57,643 nt of DNA from Brevundimonas sp. GTDB taxonomy: Bacteria > Pseudomonadota > Alphaproteobacteria > Caulobacterales > Caulobacteraceae. The notes under the pieces are model-generated. The model worked only from the letters and a program-made list of their open reading frames with translations, had not been told where the DNA came from and made no database searches. This document shows, piece by piece, positions 44,424 through 53,778 of the stretch. The number at the start of each line of letters is the position of its first letter. Position 1 is the stretch's first letter. The position numbers were made by a program, and so were the translations under genes. The DNA is taken from the NCBI RefSeq assembly GCF_016463295.1, contig NZ_JAEMRO010000009.1:1-57643 (forward strand), in the 5' to 3' direction.

Positions 44424-44547
44424 GAACAGGGATTTGACCCATCCCCGCCGGTTTCACAATGTTGAGTCCTGGCCCGTGCATGCTGCGCCTGCGAAGAAAA
44501 GGTGACGCTTGCGGGAAACCCAGAGCGGTTGATGCGTTAGGAGGCCC

Positions 44548-45336
44548 ATGGTGACGCTAGAGACGACCCAGGGTGCCGCGACAGCGCGCGCCGATACCCC
44601 CGCGCAATTGCCGCCTCCACCCCTACGGCTTCAACGTCCCGCCCTGTTTCTGGACATGGATGGCGTCCTGGCCCCTCTGGCCTCAACCCCGGACGATGTG
44701 GTTGCTGACCCTCGCCGAACGGCCAGCCTGAAATCTCTGGGCCAACGCCTCGCCGGGCGTGTCGCGATCCTGAGCGGACGCACCATCAAGGAGATCGACC
44801 GGATCGCGGACGAGGCCGTAGCGTCGGCCTCGGGTGTGCATGGGCTCGAACGCCGCCGGGCCGATGGCCAGCTGTTGCGATCCGAGCCCGACGCGGCCGT
44901 GCGTGAGGCGGTCGAGGCCTTCGACGACTTTGCCCGCACTCGACCCGGCATGATCGTCGAGGACAAGACGGTCGCCGCAGGCCTGCACTTCCGGGGCGCA
45001 CCCACCCATGCCGCCGCCGCCGAGGCCCTGGCCGAGCGCCTGGCCGAGGAGACGGGCCTGAGCCTTCAACCCGGCAATCTGGTGATCGAACTGAAGACGC
45101 CGGGATCGGACAAGGGGACCGCGCTGACGGCCTTCATGAACGAGGCCCCGTTCAGGGGTGCCATACCGGTCATGCTGGGCGACGATCTGACGGACGAATA
45201 CGGCTTCCAAGCCGCCGAGGCACTGGGCGGATTCGGCGTTCTGGTCGGACCGCCGCGCGGAACGGCGGCCCGCTTCGGCCTTCCCGACGTGGACGCTGTG
45301 CTGGACTGGCTGGACCGGATCGAGGAGATCGCATGA
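44548..45336 (+). CDS. otsB: Trehalose-6-phosphate phosphatase OtsB
   Basis: 262 aa HAD-superfamily phosphatase. Motif I ALFLDMDGVLAPLASTPDDV (nucleophile Asp36, acid Asp38), motif II AILSGRTIKEIDRI, then SGVHGLERR, ELKTPGSDKGTALTAFMNEAPF (Lys) and motif IV VMLGDDLTDEYGF. It dephosphorylates trehalose 6-phosphate. The ATG follows TAGGAGG by four bases. It overlaps the GH15 gene (ATGA). Upstream, GGAAA (44514) and CGTT (44535) sit 16 bases apart, resembling an EcfG stress promoter, but see the rejected items. Confidence 0.95.
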   Translation: MVTLETTQGAATARADTPAQLPPPPLRLQRPALFLDMDGVLAPLASTPDDVVADPRRTASLKSLGQRLAGRVAILSGRTIKEIDRIADEAVASASGVHGLERRRADGQLLRSEPDAAVREAVEAFDDFARTRPGMIVEDKTVAAGLHFRGAPTHAAAAEALAERLAEETGLSLQPGNLVIELKTPGSDKGTALTAFMNEAPFRGAIPVMLGDDLTDEYGFQAAEALGGFGVLVGPPRGTAARFGLPDVDAVLDWLDRIEEIA

Positions 45337-47117
45337 CCCCCAACCTCGACCTCGCCCCCATTGGCAACTGTTCGATCAGCGCCCTGATCGACCGCGAGGG
45401 ACGGTTCGTCTGGGCCTGCGCCCCGCGCGTCGACGGCGATCCCGTGTTCTCGGCCCTGATGGACGGCAACGATCCTGAACACGGCTTCTGGGACATCCGG
45501 CTGGAGGAGCAGGCCTCGGTCGAACAGGCCTACATCCGCAACACGCCCGTGCTGCGCACCGTGCTGACGGCCTCGGACGGTGCCGCCGTCGAAATCGTCG
45601 ACTTCGCCCCTCGCCACATGAAGCACAGCCGGACCTATCGCCCGCTGGCCTTCGGGCGGATCGTGCGCCCTCTGAACGGATCGCCCCGCATCACTGTGCG
45701 CCTACGCCCCTCGGCCGACTGGGGCGCGCGTCGGGCGGAGTGTACCAGTGGATCGAACCACATCCGCTATGTCTGCACCGACGTCACCTTCCGTCTGACC
45801 ACCGACTGCCCGGTGTCGCATATCCTCGACGAGCGGACGTTCCGTCTCGAGAAACCCCACGCCTTTTTCCTGGGACCCGACGAGGGCTACGATCAGGAGG
45901 TCGGCGCGGGCGTGGAAGCCGCTCTGGATCGCACCGTGGCCTACTGGCAGGACTGGGTCCGGACCCTCTATCTGCCGCTGGACTGGCAGGAGGCAGTGAT
46001 CCGCGCGGCCATCACCCTGAAGCTCTGCGCTTATGAGGAGACGGGGGCCATTGTCGCGGCCATGACCACCTCGGTGCCCGAGTTTCCCGAGAGCGGGCGC
46101 AACTGGGACTATCGCTACTGCTGGATCCGCGACGCCTATTATACCGTGCGGGCGCTGAACCGGCTGGGTGCCGTGGACATCCTGGAGAACTACCTCGGCT
46201 ACCTCAGGAACCTCGTCGACCAGTCCGCGGGTGGCCACGTCCAGCCCGTCTATGGTGTCGGTCTGGAAGAAGACATCGACGAGCGGATCACCGAGACCGT
46301 CGCGGGCTATCGCGGCATGAAGCCGGTGCGTGTCGGCAATCAGGCGCGCGAACACCTGCAGCACGACGTCTATGGTCAGATCGTCCTTCCGCTGGTGCAG
46401 AGCTTCTACGATCAGCGGCTGCTTCGTCCCGGCACGGTCGAGGACTTCCACGCCCTGGAAAGGGTCGGGGACCGCGCCTTCGCCATGCATGACCAGGTCG
46501 ATGCCGGCCTGTGGGAGTTCCGCACCATCGCGCGGGTGCACACCTATTCCTCGGTCATGTGCTGGGCCGCCTGCGACCGTCTGGCCAAGGCGGCGGCGCA
46601 TCTGGGCCTTGAGGACCGGGCGACCTTCTGGCGCGAGCGGGCGGACGTCATCCACAAGCGGGTCGAGGCCGAGACCTTCCTGCCCGACGAGGGCCGGTTC
46701 GCCGCCAGTTTCGGCAATCGCGAGTTGGACGCCTCCCTGCTCCAGATGACCGACCTCGGCTTCATCGATCCGATGGACCCCCGCCAGGTCGCCACGTTCG
46801 ACGCCATCGAGCGCGACCTGAAGAAAGGTCCCTATCTGTTCCGCTATGTCGAGCCGGACGATTTCGGCGAACCGGAGACGGCCTTCAACTTCTGCACCTT
46901 CTGGTTCATCGAGGCCCTGCACCAGAACGGCCGCACCGAGGAGGCGCGCGAAATCTTCGAACAGATGCTGAGCCGCCGGACTCATGCGGGCCTGCTCAGC
47001 GAAGATATCTCACTCGGGGACAACGAACTGTGGGGGAACTATCCGCAGACCTATTCGCTGGTTGGCATCATCAACTGCGCGGTCCTGCTCAGCCGATCCT
47101 GGACGGACGCGCGATGA
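45333..47117 (+). CDS. Glycoside hydrolase family 15 (trehalase/glucoamylase-like)
   Basis: 594 aa, cytoplasmic. N-terminal beta-sandwich (LDLAPIGNCSISALIDREGRFVWACAPRVDGDPVFSALMDG) and a C-terminal (alpha/alpha)6 barrel with the GH15 signature RNWDYRYCWIRDAYYTVRALNRLGA (about residues 252-276), VGNQAREHLQHDVYGQIVLPL, and LLSEDISLGDNELWGNYPQTYSLVGIINCAVLL at the end. Known bacterial GH15 members act on trehalose or on alpha-glucans. Placement between otsB and otsA, with overlaps, favours trehalose as substrate, meaning synthesis and breakdown would be co-expressed. Confidence 0.9.
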   Translation: MTPNLDLAPIGNCSISALIDREGRFVWACAPRVDGDPVFSALMDGNDPEHGFWDIRLEEQASVEQAYIRNTPVLRTVLTASDGAAVEIVDFAPRHMKHSRTYRPLAFGRIVRPLNGSPRITVRLRPSADWGARRAECTSGSNHIRYVCTDVTFRLTTDCPVSHILDERTFRLEKPHAFFLGPDEGYDQEVGAGVEAALDRTVAYWQDWVRTLYLPLDWQEAVIRAAITLKLCAYEETGAIVAAMTTSVPEFPESGRNWDYRYCWIRDAYYTVRALNRLGAVDILENYLGYLRNLVDQSAGGHVQPVYGVGLEEDIDERITETVAGYRGMKPVRVGNQAREHLQHDVYGQIVLPLVQSFYDQRLLRPGTVEDFHALERVGDRAFAMHDQVDAGLWEFRTIARVHTYSSVMCWAACDRLAKAAAHLGLEDRATFWRERADVIHKRVEAETFLPDEGRFAASFGNRELDASLLQMTDLGFIDPMDPRQVATFDAIERDLKKGPYLFRYVEPDDFGEPETAFNFCTFWFIEALHQNGRTEEAREIFEQMLSRRTHAGLLSEDISLGDNELWGNYPQTYSLVGIINCAVLLSRSWTDAR

Positions 47118-47127
47118 GCGTTTGCCC

Positions 47128-48546
47128 ATGAGCCGCCTGATCGTCGTTTCCAACCGCGTCTCGGCCCCCAAGGACCCGTCCGCCGGGTCCGCGGGCGGTC
47201 TGGCCATGGCCCTGTCGGCGGCGCTGAAGACCTACGACGGCCTGTGGTTCGGCTGGTCCGGCGAAACCGTCGAGACGTTCACGGGCGAGGCCAAGATCGA
47301 GGATCGCGCCGGCGTCACCGTCGCCCTGGTCGATCTGGAAGCGCAGGACGTCGACGAATATTACAACGGCTATGCCAACAAGACCCTTTGGCCGCTGTTT
47401 CACCACCGGGTCGATCTGACCGCCTATGAGCGCACCTATGGCGAGGGCTATGAGCGCACCAATGCCCGCTTCGCCGAGGTTCTGGCCCCGCTGATCCAGC
47501 CGGACGACATCATCTGGGTCCATGACTATCACATGATCCCGATGGCGCGGGACCTGCGCCGCCTGGGCATCAGAAACCGGATCGGCTTCTTCCTGCACAC
47601 GCCCTGGCCCGCGCGCCAGCTTCTGGTCACCCTGCCCCACCACCGTCGGCTGGTGGAGTCGATGTTCGACTACGACCTGATCGGCTTTCACACCCGCGAA
47701 TGGCTGGACCTGTTCCGCGACTACGTCGCCTCCGAACCCAGTGTGGACGGCAAGCTGTTGCCCAACGACGCTCTGGAAGCCTTCGGCAAGACCGTCCAGA
47801 CCGGCGTCTTTCCCATCGGTATCGACGTCGAGGGATTTCTGGAGGCCCGGAACTCCGCCTTCGGACGCCGCACCTACGACCGGATGGCGGCGTCCTCGGC
47901 CTTCCGCTCAATGATGGTCGGCGTGGACCGTCTGGACTATTCCAAGGGTCTGGAGGAACGGCTGTTGGGCTATGAGCAGTTCCTGCACGACAACGCCGAC
48001 ATGCGCGGGCAGGTCTTCCTTTTGCAGGTCACCCCGATCAGCCGGGACGATGTCGACACCTATCAGGACATTCGCGGCCGCCTGGATTCCCTGGCCGGGC
48101 GGGTCAACGGCGAATATGCCGACATGGACTGGCAGCCGATCCGCTACATCAACCGAACCTATCGCCGGGACCAGCTGGCGGGCATCTATCGTGCGGCGCG
48201 CGTCGGCTTGGTGACGCCCCTGCGCGACGGCATGAACCTGGTCGCCAAGGAATATGTCGCGGCCCAGAACCCTGACGATCCGGGCGTTCTGGTCCTGTCG
48301 CGCTTCGCCGGGGCGGCCGAACAGATGGGCGAGGCTTTGCTGGTCAATCCGTTCAGCCGCGAGGAGGTCGCCGACGCCATCAAGCGCGCCCTCACCATGC
48401 CGCTGGAGGAGCGCAAGCGGAAGTATCAGGCCCTGATGCAGGTGGTACGCGACACCGATGTCAGCGTCTGGCGCGACGACTTCGTATCCACGCTTCGCGC
48501 CATCGAGAATCCTTCGGACCGGGACGGGGATATTCGCGCGGCCTGA
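47128..48546 (+). CDS. otsA: Trehalose-6-phosphate synthase OtsA
   Basis: 472 aa GT20 enzyme making trehalose 6-phosphate from UDP-glucose and glucose 6-phosphate. Motifs: RLIVVSNRVSAPKDPSAGSAGGLAMAL, VWHDYHMI-type IIWVHDYHMIPMARDLRR, IGFFLHTPWPARQLLVTLP, GVDRLDYSKGLEERLLGYEQFL and the nucleotide end LVTPLRDGMNLVAKEYVAAQ. Start ATG 47128 lies ten bases after the GH15 stop; the frame is open upstream inside GH15 but that part is a shadow. Third gene of the trehalose operon. Confidence 0.96.
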   Translation: MSRLIVVSNRVSAPKDPSAGSAGGLAMALSAALKTYDGLWFGWSGETVETFTGEAKIEDRAGVTVALVDLEAQDVDEYYNGYANKTLWPLFHHRVDLTAYERTYGEGYERTNARFAEVLAPLIQPDDIIWVHDYHMIPMARDLRRLGIRNRIGFFLHTPWPARQLLVTLPHHRRLVESMFDYDLIGFHTREWLDLFRDYVASEPSVDGKLLPNDALEAFGKTVQTGVFPIGIDVEGFLEARNSAFGRRTYDRMAASSAFRSMMVGVDRLDYSKGLEERLLGYEQFLHDNADMRGQVFLLQVTPISRDDVDTYQDIRGRLDSLAGRVNGEYADMDWQPIRYINRTYRRDQLAGIYRAARVGLVTPLRDGMNLVAKEYVAAQNPDDPGVLVLSRFAGAAEQMGEALLVNPFSREEVADAIKRALTMPLEERKRKYQALMQVVRDTDVSVWRDDFVSTLRAIENPSDRDGDIRAA

Positions 48547-48577
48547 GCGTCTGACGACCGCATAGGCGTGATGATCC

Positions 48578-50185
48578 TCAAGCGGCGCGCGAAACCTCTA
48601 GCTCCGACGGCGTCAGGGCCCGCCGGATGGCCGCCAGAAGCAGTTCGGGCTGGATCGGCTTCTGCACCACGCCGTTCATCCCCGCCGCCAGATATTCGAT
48701 CTCGTCGCGCGGATCGGCATTGGCCGTCAGGGCCACGATGGGGATGGAGGCCTGCGGCTGGCCCGAAGCCCGGATGGCGCGTGTCGCCTCCACCCCGTCC
48801 ATCACCGGCATCTTCACGTCCATCAGGATCAGATCGAAGGGCCGCTGACCGACGCGCTCCACCGCCTGCGCGCCATCATCGGCGGTCTCGTGGGTGCAGC
48901 CAAACATTTCCAGCAGCTTGCCGGCGACGAAGCGATTGGTGGCGTTGTCGTCAACGACCAGCACATGCAGGGTCTCGTGCGGCGTCGGTTCGGGCAGGCC
49001 TTCGACCGCGCCGCGCATCTCGGGGCCCGCGCAAGGCAGCGCCAGGTCGAATCGGAACCGCGCGCCGCCCTGCGGGGATCGCTCGACCGCCAGCACACCC
49101 TGCATCCGCTCCACGATCTGGCGACAGATGGCCAGACCCAGGCCCGCGCCTGCCCCCTCACGCCCGGCCTTGCCGGTATTGAAGGGCTGAAAGATCGTGC
49201 GCGCCGTCGCCTCGTCGATGCCCGGACCGCTGTCGTCGACGGTCCCGATCAGACGCACGGCCCCTTGATCCCACGCGCTGGTCAGATGCACCGCGACCTC
49301 GCCCGAGGGCGTGAACTTCAGCGCATTGCCGATCAGATTGTTGAGCAGCTGCTTCAGCCGCATCTCGTCGCCGACCACCCAGTCATGGCCCGTCGTGTCG
49401 CAGCGGACCGTCAGGGTCAGCCCCTTCTCCTGCGCCCTCGGCGTCCACAGAGCCATCAGATCGGCGGCGATGGCATCGATATGAACCGGGGCCGTCTCGA
49501 AGCTCATCAGCCCCGCCTCGGCCCGCGACATGTCCAGCGCATCGGTCAGCAGCCGCAGCAGGCTGTGGCCCGAATCCAGGATCGTCCGTGCATAGGGCCG
49601 CATGGCTTCCTGCGTCAGCTCCCGCTCCATCAGGGCAGCCACGCCCAGCACGCCGTTCAGGGGCGTACGAATCTCATGGCTCATCACCGCCAGAAACTCG
49701 GACTTGGCGCGGCTGGAGGCGCGGGCCTCGGCCTCGGCGCGGACCAGATCCTGCGCCAGCTCGCTCATCGCCTCTGCCCGGCGTTTGTGGATGGCGCTGC
49801 CGGCCTGAAGCACGTGGACACCGGCCCCCACGCCCAGATACCGGCCCGACCGCGTCACCACGAAGCCGTTCAGCAACCCGCCCAGATTGGCCGCATCGAT
49901 GCTCTCGAACAGGATCTCGGCGTCCGCATCGGCGTCCAGCACGCGGGGGTTCGCATCCATGAAGGTCGAGGCCGGGCGGCGGGCATAGAGGGCGCGACCG
50001 AATTCGGCGGCCATCTTCAGGGTGAAGGCATTGCGCTCGATCAGGCCCAGCGGACGCTGATCCGCATCGACCACGGCGATGACCAGGGTATCCGCCTCGC
50101 GCTGGAAGCGGTCGAAGACTTCGGCACCGGGCGTGTCGGGGCCCACGGGCGGCGCGACGCTGGCAAAGTCTCCGATCCGGGCCAT
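48578..50185 (-). CDS. Hybrid histidine kinase with CBS-like N-terminal domain and receiver
   Basis: 535 aa, soluble. N-terminal about 130 residues resemble a CBS pair (TLVIAVVDADQRPLGLIERNAF, NGFVVTRSGRYLGVGAGVHVL). HisKA follows with SHEIRTPLNGVLG (phospho-His170), HATPase with NNLIGNALKFTPSG (N-box), DDSGPGI (G1) and GAGLGLAI (G2), then a receiver domain with VVDDN and phospho-acceptor Asp456 in DLILMDVKMPVMDG. With kinase and receiver in one protein it needs a phosphotransferase partner, none of which is adjacent. CBS domains bind adenosyl nucleotides, so it may sense energy or second messengers. Orphan kinase. Confidence 0.9.
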   Translation of the reverse strand: MARIGDFASVAPPVGPDTPGAEVFDRFQREADTLVIAVVDADQRPLGLIERNAFTLKMAAEFGRALYARRPASTFMDANPRVLDADADAEILFESIDAANLGGLLNGFVVTRSGRYLGVGAGVHVLQAGSAIHKRRAEAMSELAQDLVRAEAEARASSRAKSEFLAVMSHEIRTPLNGVLGVAALMERELTQEAMRPYARTILDSGHSLLRLLTDALDMSRAEAGLMSFETAPVHIDAIAADLMALWTPRAQEKGLTLTVRCDTTGHDWVVGDEMRLKQLLNNLIGNALKFTPSGEVAVHLTSAWDQGAVRLIGTVDDSGPGIDEATARTIFQPFNTGKAGREGAGAGLGLAICRQIVERMQGVLAVERSPQGGARFRFDLALPCAGPEMRGAVEGLPEPTPHETLHVLVVDDNATNRFVAGKLLEMFGCTHETADDGAQAVERVGQRPFDLILMDVKMPVMDGVEATRAIRASGQPQASIPIVALTANADPRDEIEYLAAGMNGVVQKPIQPELLLAAIRRALTPSELEVSRAA

Positions 50186-50282
50186 ACGCTACTCCTGTGG
50201 GCAGCGAGCCATAGACGCGGGACCTTTAACGGCAGCTTTGCCGTTCGTGAACCTTTCGCGATATTCTGTTTAAATACAGTCC

Positions 50283-51701
50283 TTAAGCGGACGATTTCAA
50301 CCGCTCGACGAGACCGTCCGCAAAGGTCGAAAGCGTATCGTCCCGCGCCCCCATGACCACGATCCGGTCGCCGGGCTGCGCCATCTCGATCAGGCGATCG
50401 CCACAGGCCTCGCGCGTCGACAGGGCCTCGGCACGACGATCATGGGTTCGCACGCCGGCCGCAATGTCCTCGCTTCCGACACTGCGATCCGTGGTCCCGC
50501 CATAGTAGACCGGCTCGGGCATCAGCAGGACGTCGTCGGGTCGCATCAGACCGGCGAACCCTGCGATGAACTCGGCTTTCATCAGCTTCAGCGGCCCAAA
50601 GCCGTGCGGCTGGAACAGGATCAGCAGCCGCCCGTCGAAGGCGTGCAGGGTCTTCAGGGTGGCGGCAATCTTGTCGGGGTTGTGGGCGAAATCGTCGATG
50701 ACGGTGACGCCATTGGCCGTCCCGACGACCTCCATCCGGCGCCGAATGCCGGCAAAGGTTTCCAGCGCCGCAACCGCCTCGGCCAGAGGCACACCCAGCG
50801 CCGTCGTCGCGCCCAGGGCCGCCAGGGCATTGGCGACATTATGGGCCCCGGGCACGTTCAGGGTCACGGGCAGGTTCGCGCCGCTTTTGCGATCTCTCAG
50901 CTTGAAGGTCATCCCTGTCGGTTGCGGCACCAGATCGTGCGCCGACAGATCGGCTTCGTCGTTGCCGAGGGCGAAAGTCAGAACCGCATCGGCCCGACCC
51001 GCCTCGACCAACTCCTGCGCGAGAGCCGCCGTCTCGGGGTTGTCCAGGTTCAGCACCGCCCGATCCGCCCGCGCGACAAAGCCACCGAACAGATCGCGCA
51101 ACTCCTCCATCGACTTGTGGTCAAGCGAGATGTTCGAGACCACCGCCACCGTCGCGTTATAGGCGGCGATGGAACCGTCCGACTCATCGACCTCGGACAC
51201 GAACAGATCCTGACCGCCGATCAGGGCGCTGGCGAAGGGGTGGTCGCCATCGACGAAATTCCTCATCACCGCACCGTTCATGACGGTCGGCGCACGCCTG
51301 GCCTGATGCAGGATCCAGGCGACCATGCCGGTGATGGTGGACTTGCCGCTGGTTCCCGCGATACCGATGGAGGTCGGGGCCGCATTGAACAGCTGGGACA
51401 GCATCTGCGGCCGGGTCACGATCCGAGCGCCAACCCGCCGCGCCGCACCGATATCGGGCACCGTATCCTCTACCGCGCCGGTGGCGACGACGACCTGGTC
51501 TACCCGGGTGACACCCGATCCGTCCTGGGGATGCAGGGCGATGCCTCGACCGCGCAGCCAGTCGAACTTCACCGGCGTCCGCCCCTGATCGTTGGACCGG
51601 TCCGAGCCCTCGACATGGCCGCCGCGCGACTGGACGATCAGGGCCAGGGGCAGCATGCCCGAGCCACCGATACCGCAGAAGAAATAGTCGTCTTGATGCA
51701 C
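50283..51701 (-). CDS. Mur ligase family protein, MurC/Mpl type (probable murein recycling)
   Basis: 472 aa. Order of domains as in MurC and Mpl: UDP-MurNAc site [30 protein letters not shown]-loop [10 protein letters not shown] (residues 113-122), [45 protein letters not shown], and [18 protein letters not shown]. MurC normally has GTHGKTT; the GTSGKST P-loop is divergent. It lies outside any mur/fts cluster and diverges from an LD-carboxypeptidase gene, so ligation of recycled peptides (Mpl role) or a second MurC are both possible. The GTG at 51701 fits the MurC N-terminus; the frame continues to 51809 but would overlap the divergent gene. Confidence 0.82.
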   Translation of the reverse strand: MHQDDYFFCGIGGSGMLPLALIVQSRGGHVEGSDRSNDQGRTPVKFDWLRGRGIALHPQDGSGVTRVDQVVVATGAVEDTVPDIGAARRVGARIVTRPQMLSQLFNAAPTSIGIAGTSGKSTITGMVAWILHQARRAPTVMNGAVMRNFVDGDHPFASALIGGQDLFVSEVDESDGSIAAYNATVAVVSNISLDHKSMEELRDLFGGFVARADRAVLNLDNPETAALAQELVEAGRADAVLTFALGNDEADLSAHDLVPQPTGMTFKLRDRKSGANLPVTLNVPGAHNVANALAALGATTALGVPLAEAVAALETFAGIRRRMEVVGTANGVTVIDDFAHNPDKIAATLKTLHAFDGRLLILFQPHGFGPLKLMKAEFIAGFAGLMRPDDVLLMPEPVYYGGTTDRSVGSEDIAAGVRTHDRRAEALSTREACGDRLIEMAQPGDRIVVMGARDDTLSTFADGLVERLKSSA

Positions 51702-51789
51702 GCTTGATCTCGGGGGGCGAAACCGGGGAAGGTCGGGTCGCCTGACTAGATCATTTTTGTTTGCGGGCGAAGCGCGAGACCACAGCCTC

Positions 51790-52611
51790 ATGAAGATCGG
51801 TATCGTCAACGCCAGCTCGCGCTTCGACCGCAGCCGCGCCGAGGCCGTCCACGCCTGGATGGCGGCCCACTATCCCGACGGCAGCGTGTCGGTGGTCTTC
51901 CACCCCGCCTGCTTCCTCAAGCACGGCCATTTCGGCGGTGATGACGCGACACGGGCCAATGCCTTTGTGGAGTTCGCCAACGACCCACGCCTGGATGCGA
52001 TCTGGTTCGCGCGCGGCGGCTATGGCTCCTGCCGGATCGCGGAGGCCGTCCTGCCGCGCCTGACTGATGTGGCGCGGACCAAGCGCTATCTGGGCTATTC
52101 GGATGCGGGCAGCCTGCTGGCCCTGCTCTACAAGGCCGGGTTTCCGCACCTGGCCCACGGCCCGATGGCCTCGGATGCCGTGCGCGACGACGCAGCCGCC
52201 TATCGCGCTTTGCGCTGGCTGACCAAGGGCGACCGCGAGGGGTGGGAGCCGTCCTTGCACACAGATCCGCGACCCGCCGTGGCCTTCAATCTCAGCATTC
52301 TGGATGCCCTAGTCGGCACGGCGCTGGAGCCCGATCTGACGGGCCACGTCCTGATGCTGGAGGATGTGGCCGAGCCCCTGTACCGCATCGACCGGATGAT
52401 GTTTCATCTGACCGGCCAGGCCTCCATCCGGCGTGTCGCGGGAATCCGGCTGGGCCGCGTCTCGGACATCGTCGAGAACGACCCGGCGTTCGGCCTGACG
52501 GCGGAAGAGATCGTCCGCTACTGGTGCGCGCGCTCGGGGATTCCGTATCTCGGGGCCGCCGACATCGGTCACGACACCGCCAACCGGATCGTGCCCTTCG
52601 GCCTACGTTAG
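51790..52611 (+). CDS. ldcA: Murein LD-carboxypeptidase (S66 family, LdcA-like)
   Basis: 273 aa, no signal peptide, so cytoplasmic. S66 motifs: [39 protein letters not shown], the nucleophile-bearing [27 protein letters not shown] (Ser about residue 101), the Glu in [22 protein letters not shown], and the His in [17 protein letters not shown]. It removes the terminal D-Ala from murein tetrapeptides during recycling. It shares an 88-bp divergent promoter region with the Mur ligase gene, supporting a joint recycling role. Slightly shorter than E. coli LdcA (304 aa). Confidence 0.9.
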   Translation: MKIGIVNASSRFDRSRAEAVHAWMAAHYPDGSVSVVFHPACFLKHGHFGGDDATRANAFVEFANDPRLDAIWFARGGYGSCRIAEAVLPRLTDVARTKRYLGYSDAGSLLALLYKAGFPHLAHGPMASDAVRDDAAAYRALRWLTKGDREGWEPSLHTDPRPAVAFNLSILDALVGTALEPDLTGHVLMLEDVAEPLYRIDRMMFHLTGQASIRRVAGIRLGRVSDIVENDPAFGLTAEEIVRYWCARSGIPYLGAADIGHDTANRIVPFGLR

Positions 52612-52830
52612 TCACGCCGTTCGCCTGAGGGGTGAAGCCGTTCGACGGCGACCCTGAGGCATGGTCCAGTCCCGCTCGCGTCCGGTTGCACACGGACGGT
52701 CGACCGGGCGTCGGAGACACCGGTTCGGCCAAGGGGCCTGGTGGATGTCGGGGGGCATCCATCAGGTCGCCGTTGCCCGCGACAAACGCGCTCTGGCATC
52801 GCCCCGCCCCAGCCGCCATGTTGAAGCGGC
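52612..52830. other. Spacer between LD-carboxypeptidase and aspartyl protease genes
   Basis: About 220 bases. I see no convincing gene, RNA or terminator. It includes GGATGTCGGGGGGCATCC (52743-52760), a short hairpin GGATG...CATCC. Confidence 0.3.
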
Positions 52831-53778
52831 ATGAACCGTCGCAACCTCCTGATCCGCGCCGCAGGACTGGCCGCCGTCGCCGGCGCGGCCTGGTGGGCGC
52901 GCGACAATCTGATCTGGCCGAAACCCGACCTCATCTTTGCCGACGGCCATGCCACGCCCTGGTCGCCCTATGCTAGGCGCGCCAACGTCCCGACGATCCA
53001 AGCGACGATCGAGGGCCGGGACGTCATCGCCCTGATCGATACCGGGGCCCAGTATTCGGTGGTGGATCGCGGCTTCGTCGCGACCCTGGCCCCGCGCGAA
53101 CGCTCGCTGTTCGACATGCCCCTGCTGGCCTATGGCGTCGGCGGCGGATCGCAGGTCGGGCGCGGCACGACGCTGGACCTCGACCTGCCGGGGCTTCGCA
53201 TCGGGGGGCTCCGCGCCGCCATTCTGGACCTGGGTCCGCTGGCGGCCGTGGAGGGGCTGGCCACGCCACTGATTCTGGGCCGCGATGTGCTGGAACAGGT
53301 CGTCCTGGCGCTGGATGCCGACCGCCGTCATGTGCGCCTGATCGTGCCGGGTGCCTTCGTCCCGCCCGAGGACATGATCGAGGCCGAGGTGGTGCGCGAC
53401 GGCAATGCCCTGGTCGCCGAGGTCACTGTTGAGGGGAATGTACTGAACGCCGTCGTCGACACCGGCTCATCCTCCCTGCTGGCGGTGTCGCGCGGCTCCG
53501 CCGCAGGCGTCGGCCTGCTGGACGGGCGTCCCAGCGAGAGCGGCGTCAGCCTGGTCCTGGGCGGCTCGATGCGCGCCGATACGGTCGAGGCCCGCACCGT
53601 CACCTTTGCCGAGCAGCTGTACCGCCGGGTCCGGGTCGGCGTCTTCGAACAGCCCGCCCTGCCCAACTTCCCAGACGGCCTGGTCGGCATGGAGGCCTTC
53701 GAGGGTCGTCGCGCCGCGCTGGATCTGGGTGCGGGACGACTGCTGATCTCGCGCCAGCTGGACCTGACGATCGGTTAG
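52831..53778 (+). CDS. Membrane-anchored two-lobed aspartyl protease (retropepsin-like repeats)
   Basis: 315 aa. The N-terminus (RRNLLIRAAGLAAVAGAAWWA) is a Tat-like signal or anchor. Two homologous lobes follow. Lobe 1, about residues 58-172, has TIEGRDVIALIDTGAQYSVVD (Asp70) and closes with LILGRDVLEQVVLALDADRRHVRL. Lobe 2, about 196-310, has TVEGNVLNAVVDTGSSSLLAVS (Asp210) and closes with GLVGMEAFEGRRAALDLGAGRLLI. Retropepsin-like bacterial proteases usually have one lobe and dimerise; here both are fused, giving a pepsin-like arrangement. Periplasmic; substrate unknown. Its stop overlaps the convergent flavoprotein stop. Confidence 0.82.
   Translation: MNRRNLLIRAAGLAAVAGAAWWARDNLIWPKPDLIFADGHATPWSPYARRANVPTIQATIEGRDVIALIDTGAQYSVVDRGFVATLAPRERSLFDMPLLAYGVGGGSQVGRGTTLDLDLPGLRIGGLRAAILDLGPLAAVEGLATPLILGRDVLEQVVLALDADRRHVRLIVPGAFVPPEDMIEAEVVRDGNALVAEVTVEGNVLNAVVDTGSSSLLAVSRGSAAGVGLLDGRPSESGVSLVLGGSMRADTVEARTVTFAEQLYRRVRVGVFEQPALPNFPDGLVGMEAFEGRRAALDLGAGRLLISRQLDLTIG

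Noticed and set aside
44514-44538. EcfG-type general stress promoter before otsB (GGAAA-N16-CGTT)
   Set aside because: The -35 differs from GGAAC at one base, and initiation from it would fall at or after the TAGGAGG ribosome site, so translation would lose its signal. Left as a possibility only.
51702-51809. N-terminal extension of the Mur ligase
   Set aside because: It would cover the start of the divergent LD-carboxypeptidase gene, and MurC/Mpl proteins begin just before the GIGGSGM motif.
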